From Lineus longissimus (taxonomy: Eukaryota; Nemertea; Pilidiophora; Heteronemertea; Lineidae): a stretch of 64,000 nt of DNA. Below, in pieces: positions 39,215-50,700 of this stretch (its first letter is position 1; each line of letters opens with the position of its first letter). The stretch lies in the NCBI RefSeq assembly GCF_910592395.1, contig NC_088313.1, forward strand, positions 17,686,437 to 17,750,436, given 5' to 3'. The notes beneath the pieces are model-generated. The model was given only the letters and a program-made list of their open reading frames with translations. It was not told the DNA's origin and ran no database searches. Made by a program: the position numbers and the translations under genes.

Positions 39215-39614
39215 TCAGCTTTTCTCAGACACCACTTTCAGACCAGCCCCGGCCTCTAACCCATCTGATGGAGCTTCAACCGGCTTAGGTAACTCTGAAT
39301 TCACATTGCTCAATTCGGAATCACTGCATTTGGGCTCAATATTTTTCATTTTAAAGTCCATTTCGCAATCATTAGTGTCCGATTCCAACTTTGAGTCATT
39401 TTCACTTATTTTTAAGTCCGTTTCTTTCATGTCCTGTCCGATATTTGCAGCGTTTTCACCATTTTTGCCTTTCTCCTCTTTCATCTGTTCCTCTTCGGCT
39501 CGCTCTGCCTTAAATCCAGCTTGACCTGTTCCAATCTCAGCCCGAGGAGGCACCTCCATGTTCACCCGATAGTCGTAGTTGTGACTGAATAAAGTACTTA
39601 ACCAGTTCATCATA
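39215..39614 (-). CDS. PUS1: PUS1 alternative terminal exon B (long acidic C terminus)
   Basis: It follows an acceptor with the same CAG|TATGATG context and encodes [18 protein letters not shown], closer to the vertebrate MxxWLSTL segment, so probably the ancestral version. It then runs about 115 residues further as a low-complexity Glu/Lys/Asn/Ser-rich tail. It ends at TGA, with an AATAAA about 130 bases downstream. Confidence 0.8.
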
Positions 39615-42600
39615 CTGAGGGGTGTTAAGGCAAATCATTATCGCAGACATTCAAACTGGAATCTGCACCAGCACGAACGTTGTCCCGATCCTGCTTTCTC
39701 TTTAACAAATTTCTATTTCAAACAACATTACCTTATTTTAGTTTTTAAACTACTTATAATTCTGACAAAAGAAACAGGAAAAAGGCCTTGTCTGGCATGT
39801 CAATGTACCACAATTGTGCCATCATTGGGAAACTGTTATTCACTGAAAAAGCAGGACCAGGGTGCTACTGTCTTGTGCAGCTGGTTTGTTTCCTACTACG
39901 CTGGAGGTTCAGGGTCCATCCGTACTCGATAGTCAAACTTGTGACAGTGTAATATTCTCATCCAAGCCATCATACTGATGAAAGTAAAGGAAACCATTCT
40001 ATGAAGGGTGGTCATATTTTACCACAGGCAAAACCAAGAAATTTGGCTTAATAACACAAATACTGAAGACTCGAACAGACCCCCGAGTGAAACAACTCTA
40101 TTTCAAGTGAAACCAAGCCCAGAATAAGAATTACTCATCTATTTCATTCCGTTTCTAAAAAGGATACCTATTTTCTTCCTTCTCCGTTTTAACCATTGTG
40201 GAATAGATGTACTTTTTCTTGAATTCTGTGATGTCATCTTCGTAACGCTCAAAGCCAAGGGGAATATGCACACCATCTTTACCAAATCGTCGATTGTATG
40301 AATCATAATGAAGCTAGAAGGGAAAACGCCATAAACCATCACTTTATTCGAAGTTTTGCTGATTGCTTTTTTTCCCTTGACTTAATACGACCAAGATTTC
40401 GAGAGCTGATTATCCATATTTAGTTATCTGAACTCTTGAAGAGAAAGTGGGGATGACTTGGTCACTGGGAAAATTAGTGACCAACATAAGCAGGCAGGTT
40501 CTCAGATGGAACTCACAAGGAGGCAACAACCAGCAAGTCAAGTAAGTCACCTTTTCTAACATCAGGCCTAATCCTGGTGCTTTGGGTACATCAGTTTTAT
40601 AAGGACCAAATGACTTCTGGATACAGTCCACGCTTGCCAATCCACGCACAACTGCTATCATTAAGCCTGGAAAGAACAGCAAAGCTTACAATCAAACCCA
40701 GCACAAAGTTTGGCATCTGTTTTCGTTATTACCTACTTTTCACGTTCCACTGTTGACTTGATGGCTTATTTAAGGAATAAAGAAATGCCTAGTGTTAATG
40801 CAGTTTTCAGGGAAACCATTTAGAAGTCTTTCTTCATATCTCCTTCTTTTGCAATCCAACCAAGCCAAGCTAGGGACAATAAGTGCTTACCTATCATCTT
40901 CCTAATCTGATGTAACATGAAGCTCTGTCCTTTGACTGTGATGATTGCAAACTCGATGTCATCCTGTATAAATGGCTCACTGCACTTTATGTCAATGATG
41001 AACCTATTGGCACTCATTTCATGAGGTTTTCTGCAAGAGAAAATCAGAGAGGTGATATAATGCCTTAGATCTTAGACAGACTCAAACACATATCCTACAT
41101 ACTATCAATGAATGAAAATAATTGTAACAAGACTATGAGACTTACTTCCCAGATGTGAAGTTATGGAAATTATGTGTTCCCTTATAAATGCCTAGGAGGT
41201 CGTTCACTCGCTTGATGGTTCCATCTGGAGCTCTGAATGAGCGGTAGACAACCTGTATGAAGGATACAAGTATGCTTGTATGAGAACTGATCACTGCATT
41301 CTGGTGGAGACTTAGTCCTAAAAGACCAATTTGGGACAAATGAAATTATGATTAAACACCACAGGATTTTTTTCAGTGCAATTTTATAGATATCTTATTT
41401 GAAGACACAAGGGTTCCCACTGTAAGAAATTTGATTCGACTCTATGCAAATAAATTTTTTAGTAATGGTTTATGTAAGCTATGTACAGTAAATCTGGTAG
41501 CAAGCAAAATGGATAACAGATGACAAAAGGATTCATGGACTTACATTTTCAATTGGTGTAAATGCAAATGTGGGTAGCATGTACGAGTATGTCCTGGAAT
41601 CACAGTAGTTCTTACTGTCAAAGGCGGCTGTGGTCCTTAAGATATCTGCAAGAATAACAAGAACAGGAGAAACCCAATGGGTGATTTTGTTCTATGACGG
41701 ACCAACATCTCAGGTTTTCCATTAGACTTTTGTTGAAGTACAGCATCTGGAGCAATTCAAAGTGCTATAGCACTACACCAAAGAGTTAGAGTTGCAATAG
41801 AGGTGTTGACACACATGGCTCAGGACAGTATTGGCTCGAGGGATGTGGTGGCACAGTTGATATAGAAATATCAAGTCGCAGGAGCGAGAGTGTCATACCT
41901 ATGACTTTTATCTGTTCAGGAAGTACTGCGTTGATCTTTTCTTTCAGGTTGGGTATGTTATAAAAGAGGTAGAAAAGAGAAAGAAAAAACATTAAGCATA
42001 CATTTACATATTTCAAATGAATAAAGCAATGTAACAATTTTGATCAAAACTCTATTATTTTTAGGTTTGTCAGAATGACATCAATTGCTCTTGCTGGTTT
42101 CAACATAAATACTTATCTTTATTGAGACACAATTCCCAGCTGCTGAAACGCCCTTGTCTGTTCTAGCTGCACGTTGAAATGACATCTAAAAATGGACATT
42201 GACTAACATGAATAAAGGCACATTAGAAAAACAATTGGACTTCTTGCATGTTAGATATATTTGAGAATATCCTGCCACTGGTAAAGGGGAAATATTGCCT
42301 CTGGTCCCTGCCAAGCGTGATTTCATCAAACTGAAGTTTTACAGGTCTGAGTGCTCATTGGATAATCCTATGATAAAGGTTAGACTCTCAAGAGAGATTG
42401 GCATACCTTCTGTGTATGTGCAGCATGTTCCTCAGGAATGGCACCAACAGAAACTAGTGCATTTAGCAGTTCACCCTCAATGCTCTTCAAGCCAGTATCT
42501 CTATTGATAAAAGATGAAAAATAAATGAAATCACAACAACAACGGAAGAAGTAATTAAAGACCCATCAATCAACAGCTACTTCCACTGAGCAGAGTGGTA

Positions 42601-43013
42601 GTAACCTTATTTTAGACTTTTGACATAAAATTAATCAGAACGTGGGTAAATAGTTACTGTCCTTTTAAAACTAACCTTGGTTGATACTGCATGCCGTAGT
42701 AACCGACGCCAGAATACATCATGAACAATGCTACCTTCTTCTTCCTGGGAGTCACCTCCCCTTCTTTCCCACTTTCACCATCTTTGCTCACTTCCACAAT
42801 TTTCGCACCAGCACTTGTAACCTCAGCAGCCTTTGGATCATCAGTTTTCAATTTCTTTGCCTCTGGATCTTCAGACTCTATTGCTGGACGTTTAAGTGCC
42901 ATAGGTTCTGGACTTTCTGCCATTTTTACAAATGCGTCGTTACCAGACAACACTTTAGATATCTTTGTTGATTTCAGGAATGCGCCTGCTCTATTTACTA
43001 GCTTCCTTAACAT
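39215..43013 (-). CDS. PUS1: tRNA pseudouridine synthase 1 (TruA family)
   Basis: Isomerises uridine to pseudouridine in tRNA and some mRNA, in nucleus and mitochondria. Exons in transcription order: 43013-42676, 42500-42407, 42185-42117, 41956-41899, 41645-41545, 41252-41146, 41030-40891, 40666-40551, 40313-40168, then either 39974-39896 or 39614-39215, giving 415 or 522 residues; human PUS1 has 427. The TruA core starts near residue 93 ([18 protein letters not shown]). The catalytic Asp is D154 in [13 protein letters not shown]. Further family motifs are [49 protein letters not shown] and [13 protein letters not shown]. The first 30 residues are basic with almost no acidic residues, like a mitochondrial presequence, and precede a second Met (MAESPEP). 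A likely acceptor 6 bases before the ATG suggests a split 5' leader. The intron between exons 3 and 4 appears to be AT-AC. Confidence 0.93.
39896..39974 (-). CDS. PUS1: PUS1 alternative terminal exon A (short C terminus)
   Basis: It follows a CAG acceptor and encodes [18 protein letters not shown] plus eight more residues before TAG. It shares reading phase, the initial SMM, a W, an H and the DYRV block with the distal exon, so the two arose by tandem duplication. Use of this exon gives a 415-residue protein, close to human length. No clear poly(A) signal follows it directly. Confidence 0.7.
41957..42116 (-). other. PUS1: Putative AT-AC intron of PUS1
   Basis: Exon 3 ends ...TCAATAAAG and the next bases are ATAAGT. 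The intron ends in a pyrimidine tract and TTTTATAAC, directly before ATACCCAACCTGAAAGAAAAG, which encodes IPNLKEK of the conserved EKIN..LP helix. ATAAGT...AC fits the rare U2-type AT-AC class. A canonical GT-AG alternative is also in frame (GT four bases later, AG 16 bases later) but would drop IPNLKE and leave an unusual KIKKIN. Confidence 0.5.
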
Positions 43014-44760
43014 TTGTCTCTGAAATCAGAAAATTATTCCTTGGCTCAGCCAGGGCAGGCAGAGCAGGCAACACTATGTAATTTCATAACACGTGGCTTA
43101 TTCATTTTGCTTCGGGCAGGAGAACAAAAATCTATAGGTTATTCTATAATCTATAGATTATTCTTACTTATGAAGTGCAAAAGACTTTCTAAATTGCCTT
43201 ACCTCGACAATAATCAGACTTTTCTCGCACAATTTTTCGACTTTTTGGAAATCATGGAGGCTGACATTTTGTTGTGGTCGTCCATCAACTTCCCGCCTTA
43301 CCGTTCAGGAGACTCGGTTGTCTTCGGCAGCTTTTGCCGTTGACCTCCCAATGGATTAGGCAGGGGTAACTAATTCTAGCATGTCCTATTCAAGAACTCT
43401 TCCATATCTAAGTTATTACGCCAAATTAGAACAACCATGTCACGGGAGGGTTAAAATCTTGGTACAACCTTCCACCATTTAGGCCTTCTTTGTAGACTTG
43501 GCAATTCGTCCTCACACCCTCCCGAGTAGACACTTATATTTGTTACATCCCTCGGCATAGTCACAATCAACCAGACATTCAGTCAGTCAGCGTGTGTCTT
43601 GTCCATAGTACGAAAGGATAGGATCAGGAGGAGCCCCCACACAACAACACACCCTCCCTCATCTCGTCTCTCATGGTCTTGATGTGCCACTGATGCCACA
43701 TAGGGCCTACTTTACTTGGAGCACCTATGAGCCTGCAGTGATCTGAAGCCACATGCGTCAAAGAGGATTAATGAATGTAAAAAACAATAACAAGACCGAT
43801 ATGGCAGAAAGATAATTCATTTGGTAACAGTCAAGAGCTTTACATAGGTCATATCTGAATTTTTAAAAGAAATTAAATATTCATAATTAAGTTTGAAAGA
43901 TGATCCTGGATTATTCTATTCTCCAAATTCAGACACCAGGGGGTCCCTGAGGTATGTCCCACTTATGTAATACAACGAATACATTTGACAAGATTAGTGA
44001 TTGATTCCTAGAAGAGCTATTGGCTTCATCAGTATATAGTAGTAAACATATAATAAATAATTCAGTCACATTTTTAAACATATACGTACATCTAGCAATA
44101 AATCAAAATGACTATCTTTTCATCACAGCTATTACCAGTAAGTACTGGTAGGCCCAGTAGGCTTAATTGCAGTGTTGCACTTTCAAATATTAACAGTCCT
44201 GGGTCTCCTTACACGAAATATAAACACGAACACCTATCATTCCTTACGAAGACACATGTCCTTCACCAGGCATGTAGTGAGAAGGTGAAGTGTCTGAAAT
44301 AACTTTCACCACTTCCATTTTGCCACCACATGAACACACTGGCAAAACAAGCACACAGCCCGATTCCTGTGGGTATAATTTTATGCCAATTTTGTAAGTT
44401 AGAAAGCATATTATGACATTAGCCTTCGGTCTACATTGATCTATACGAAAGAAGGGATACACTTTGTAAGGCCAGGTTTACACAGGATACATGTTGTCAT
44501 GATTCAAGCGTCACAGGTCACTTGTCACAAGCTTGTTTTTCCATAGACCTATAGGTTTGTAAACACGTGAAAATATGACATGACAAGAAGCTGAAATGTG
44601 ACAGGTGAATCTTATGTAGCCGACCCTTTGAAAATGACTTATTTGTTCTTAAAGTGACACGTTTAAAGTTAAAACGTAAACTCTATGTAAACCTAGCATA
44701 ATACACAAAAGAAAACCTACAACAATTATCACAAATACATTCAGGTCTAATCATAACAGG
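43014..44760. other. Spacer between the MVP 3' end and the PUS1 5' end
   Basis: On the minus strand, a donor-like CTGAACG|GTAAGG at about 43,301 and an acceptor at 43,020-43,022 suggest an untranslated PUS1 first exon upstream of 43,302. The stretch 43,440-43,760 is GC-richer than its surroundings and may be a repeat remnant, but I cannot assign it. No separate gene is seen. Confidence 0.45.
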
Positions 44761-47700
44761 TTACTTTGATGAGATTAACCCCTCCGCAGTGTTGAAGAGG
44801 TTGATCGGTGAGTTGCCATCAGTGAGGAGGACGGATTCCAAGCCAAGGCTCGTCAGTAGTTTCACCTGAAATTTGACAATCAGTAGATTAGGAAGCGTTC
44901 TTTGGGAAGATGAGATTGGTCAGTGTATTGAAACAAAACAGTGCCACACAACTGACACTGGGCAGGTGATAAGACAACCTCCTCCATTTCAAACCTGGAA
45001 ATTGAAGTCCACAAGCTGGAAAATATCAACCAAAAGAGCTGCTAAGTTGCCTTTGGATCAGCCATAATCAGGGCTTTCGTTGAACCATTTGCTTTGGGAA
45101 GAAACTACCATCATTGCACTTTTTCTTACCTGTCCTGCTGGACCAGCATTAGCCATAGCAACCACGGTGTCTGCCCCAATTGTATTCATCATACTGGATA
45201 TCTTAAAGATCTGGAAATGAAACACAACAGTGTATTAAAGTGACCATTAATATCCCTGGCTTTTGGTTAACGACGGCTGCAATTGTCTCCAGGCTCATAT
45301 ACTTGATGTTTCGTAATATAAGGAGATTTAATAAACAAAGTGATCCCTGGGTGCAAACGCAGGCTGAGAAAGTGTGTCTTCCAAAGCTCTGCCACGAGAC
45401 CCCTACTCACTTCAATAGCAGCCATCTTCTTCATCTTGTCCACTTCAAGTTCGGCTCGCGCTTTCTCATATTCTATCTCGGCAGTACGTAACTGGAAAGA
45501 ACACAAAATGTGCATCAAATAATACCCTTGAATCGAGAAACAGCTAACTAAGATTTTTCACCAATTTGAAAGAAACTCCTGTACTGTAGTCGGATCTTTG
45601 TGTTTTCTCAAATAGATGTTTAATAAATGTACTTCAAGCCTGATTTTGTTGAAATTTTAACCAAACCTGGAGAAATGATACATAAGCACCATTCCCCTTG
45701 AGAACTGGGGTCTAACTATTACTGGATAACCTACCTTGTCCTGGCTTTCCAAGCTATTATAGTGTTCGATCTCGGCTGCCTCACATCTCAACTTCGTACC
45801 TGGAAGGAGTCAATCATAAGTATTTCAAGCGCAATTCTCAAAATGATGGAAAGTTAAGCAAGAACTGGATTAACCACACGAACAACCAATTCAAGCACAA
45901 GACAATAGGATTACCTTCAATTTCACTCTGGCATTCAATAAGCATCTTCTCCGCTTGTGCCTGAGCCTCGGCCTGAGCTTGACCCGTGGACTCCACCGCG
46001 GCAGTCACAGCACGTAACTCGCACAACTTTGTTCTTGCCTTCTCCGCCTCCTTTTCATTCACGAGTTTCTGTCTCTCGAGTTGACCTCTGGCGATCTGTT
46101 CCAACCGTTTGGCCTCATGGGATGCAGCTCTCTCGATTGAGCTGAAATACAATGTAGGTTGTTTACAAGGTTAGTTAATATGCTTACTGTAGTTCCATGA
46201 AGGTTGGTTCGATGAGTCTTGCCACAGCACTCCTACTGTCAGACTGCTGGCTGAGAACAGACTTGAAATGGAAGCCTAAGACTGAGGTGTATCTCTTTAT
46301 CTTTGCAAATGACCCCAAGGATTCTTTTCGGTGCATGCACCATGGGCAGTGCGAACACCAATCTGCCTTTATCAACCAGTTAAGTAGGAATAGTGAAAGA
46401 ATGTGATTAGGGAGATCACATTTCAAATGGATCACTTGACTTCAGAAGTGAAGATTAAATTTCCTCTACGGGTCAATTATACTTACTTTGTTGCAATCTC
46501 GATGGCCATTTGTACAGACTGCATCAGGCTGTCACGCATCCTTGAATCGACCGGCTCTATGCTCTGGATGTCAATGTTTGTCACAACCTAAAGTAAAATA
46601 CATGTAGAACAAGCTTAATCCAGGGAGGGGTTGGCCCAACATTGATTCTGAGGCTGCAGCTAACAATTCTTTGGAGTAGTCTACACAGTAGGTGTAAAAT
46701 GCAAGCGACTATCCAACACAGAAATGTCATCAACATATATTAATAGATACTTGTGATATACAGTGGAACCTCCCTTAGCGGACACCTATGTAAGCGACCA
46801 TTACATTCTTTCCCTTCAATGAAATCCGTCATAGAGAAACAAAATCAAACCACAAAATTCCGGTCATTTTTAAATTACTCACCAAGTTATTTTGTGAAAA
46901 TGTGAGAGCCTCTCTTGTTTTTCCAGTCTCATCAACTCCAAACACTGCAGTGTTGATAATCTTGGCTGAGTAACGATGGAATTCATCAAAGGCCGTGAGG
47001 GCCACTGAGCCTCGCACACGACTACCTGTAATAATTGACGGTCAAAAATCACAGACGAGACGAACTCAACAGACTTTTTTCAGTATCGTTGATACATCAA
47101 TTGGCCTACAATTGCAAATGAATGACCTCTCTGTTAGTAGCTCTTGAATTAGGAAGGGGAAGTTTAAGAACATGTCACAATTTCAGTATGAACTTACCAA
47201 CTTGTCTACAAGCATATCCAATGAAATCTGGGACTGAAAATATCTTGGCTTCGGATTCTGGATTTCCCCTTTCAACCTAAAAGAATTAAAAACTAATTTA
47301 GATTTCTCATGCATAAGCAAAATAACCATTCCAGTAGGTAAATAAATACATTCAATACTATCATAATCATGAGTTAAAGTACACATGCAACTTTGGCTAA
47401 AATTAGACCAGTTTATGCCCTTTGACAAACTCGTCTGCATGTTATTGAGGAAAGGATTCTACTTTTTGGGGTAAGATGCATCAGTGTTACTTACCTGAAA
47501 GCAGTTGTTCATTGCAAGCCGGATCCTCAGTCGAGCGTGATCAGATGTCTCAACCTAGATGAGAATGAGAAAAAGACTTTCAGAGAAAAATAATCGTATG
47601 AAACAACACACAAGAGTCAATTTCACGCAGTTTGGCTTTATTTTATCAAAGTTATGAAAGTGCGATTGTTAGACCAAGTACTGTCAAGAAGTTCTTTTCT

Positions 47701-50700
47701 CAGGCCAACATCCCTAATCACATGATCGCGGTTGCAGCACCATCATTCATAGATTCCAGTACAGGAATTCCACCACTTACCACGAGTTCATCAGTTATGA
47801 AATCTGGCCCAAGCATCAAACAGAGCGACTTGAACGCGTCTTCTTTCTTTGGTTTGCCACCACTGAGACTGAGAACGTTGAAATCTTCATGAGGACCGAG
47901 AACAACGAGGTCGGGACCGAAGACAACACGCGCCGTCTTCTCTTGATAGTTGTACACTTGGACAGCACAGTTCCCTGGACACTTGTAGGTCACCACTCTA
48001 GACTTGTCACGAGACTGGAGAATACGAAGAACCAAAAGTTTACTCAGAGGACTCTGCCTTTAGTACTTCAATGTTCATGTTGATTTGCACCATGCTACCT
48101 CAAGTTCCAAATCAATTAGTCAATTGATCCACTAAATCTAACCTCAACTATTTCGTCATTCAATTGAGAGACCCATCATCACCTACAGTACAGAAGAACA
48201 AAAGAGAGGTGAGCATGTTGGTCAGGGCGTCGTAAGAGTTTTCAATAATACTTACTTCTGTGAATGCAGGGTCGATGGACTGCTCGTAATAGGCTAGCTT
48301 TCTGATGTCACTGCCAGCAGCACTATAAACACCCCCTTGTCTGGAAGAATGACGAAACTTTTAACAAAAAAATGGAAATTGCACCTGGTATTCACTTTTA
48401 ACTTCTGTTGTTAAAAAGCTTCATTCAAGAATGACACGAGTGGTTTATCCAATCAACGAACCAGTATTACACAGTCATCTTACTTTAGCTACCAACCAAC
48501 TTCAACCATGTCATCAGCATATGTCACTGGCAAGGTTTTAACTGCATTTTCCAAGGTTTTAAGCAGCAGTCACTGGCAAGAAAGGAGCAATAATCATAAC
48601 TACAAAATTTCATGTCTATCTTCACCTCAAGTGGTCTACATGTACCTACCTAAGCATTATGTCGACCAAAGGTGGCAACTTTTTCGCCCAGAGATCTTCG
48701 TAGGCTGTCAGGAGGTATGAGCAAGGACCAAGCATCGAACGCACCTTGCCTGTCTGGACATCACGGATGTAAACTCCTTCATTCTTGCCAAGAGCAATGG
48801 CTTTCCTGGAGTAAAGAATGACAGGTAATCTCAAGTTCATGAAGAAAAGCAGGGAATCGGCCAAATAATGGTTTGGCACCGGGCTCAAAACCCAATGGTT
48901 GTGATCATGCTAACTGCTGTGGATATCAGACTATAGACCACAACTTGGGTCTTTGAAGTTTACGCAGCGGGACAGCACTTACCTGCTGCAGACAATGGAG
49001 ACCTGAATTGGTGGAATATACTCCGTTGGTCCCATGATCATCCAGCGGTCACCAGGGCATCGCTTCTTTCCTGAAAAGGCATTGTTCATCTGTATCCTTA
49101 GTTTGAAAGTGAGCATAAGAATTCAGCATTCTTGATATAGGAGGAGACAAGAGGCTTCTTTGGCCTCCACTTCCCAGTATTCAGCTGCCTATTTCTAGAC
49201 TAGACCCTTCTCCGAGCAAGGGGCCTCTAGTAAATACGTTACTGGGATGGCTGAAATGGTAATACAATAGAAGAAAATACCTGCTTCTTGCTTTCATTAA
49301 TACCTTTTGCCATTCCATCCTTGAATGCTTCTATTGCAGTAAGAACAACAGCTTCATCAGGTCCAAGTAGTAATGAACGCTGGATACCTTTTTCCAACTC
49401 CTCTCCTGTGAATAAGAAGAAAATAACAAAGTTATTGCATGTCTTTTAGATAGACCCTGGAGTATACAGCTGGGCGTGTCCAACCCCAGCCTACACGGAG
49501 TAAAGACAACAGATCATTTTATTTCCACAAATAAAGATTTTTTGAGAAATCCACTAAACTAAAATACTTGGGGGTTTGCAGTTCATTTACACACATACCT
49601 GGGTGGAGGAAGAATGAGCAGATACCAACTCTCAGTTCTTTCTTTCCAAGTTGATTCTTGCCATGGTTGTCAACTGGTTCCAGGACGACGCAGTACTCAT
49701 GATTCTTCAATATGGTCTTCTTTATTGTTTCTTTGACACGCTGAAAATTGAACATCAAATTTGTCACACTGAAAATAGGATATCAGATTTCTAATACATG
49801 CAATTTCCTAATGGTACTAACCACTCCAATTGCTGGGATAAAGCACTCTGTTTCTTCAACAGTGACCAACCATTCTTCCCCGGATGCTCTGCAAGTATGA
49901 AAACAAATATAACTCACTCAAAACAAAACTGTCATACAGCAAAACTCAAAGTCAAGCAAGAAATAAACACATTCCAACGTATAGGAGTCTGAATACATCA
50001 AAAGGACACCTCATGAATTGTGAAATATCACCCTTTATGAAGTCAGGAGAACTGTCCTGATAACACAACTAAAATTCACGAAAATTTACCACTTTTGGAA
50101 CTACGCAGTCCACTTGTCGATTTGGAGAAGTACTCACTAGTCAAAGTAACTAGGGCAATTCTTCACAAGTTATTTTGCTACCTAATTTACCTGTCTTTTC
50201 CAAATTGATCCACAGTGTTCTGGTCTGCCTGAAGATGGAGTGCCGTATCGAGAGTCAAGGTCATTGGCTTCTCTATACCGACAACTTCTTCAAATACTCC
50301 AGGAAGATAGGCACCAGGTTTCCTGACCAGCCATTCCTCCCCAGTCACTCGCTCTCTTTAAGGAAATCAGAAAAATCATTGACCTTGCTTTGATGTGCAT
50401 CAAAACTTGGGTAACTAAAACATGCACCAAATTATAAACAGATCTAGTTTACCACCATCTTTTACATTTGCTCCAAATGTGTATTATTGATGTTGCTGTT
50501 TGGCACCGCTTCCTGCCCCATGATTCCGGATTCCCACTGAAACCAGATAGTCAAGATTTGCCAATAGCTGTCAGGCAGAGTAACCTGCCCTTGAATAGTA
50601 ACTCAGGAATCTCAACTTATGTATCACTATGTCACTCTCTCCTGGCACCTTCTGAATGAATTCAAATAGAATAGTGCAGAGAGAAATTTCACAAGTTTTT

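Noticed and set aside
42681-43343. Plus-strand ORFs opposite PUS1 exon 1 and upstream of it
   Set aside because: Antisense shadows of the PUS1 coding exon and its leader region; no family features.
43440-43760. LINE fragment
   Set aside because: GC-richer, repeat-like texture, but no recognisable reverse-transcriptase residues or clear ends on either strand.
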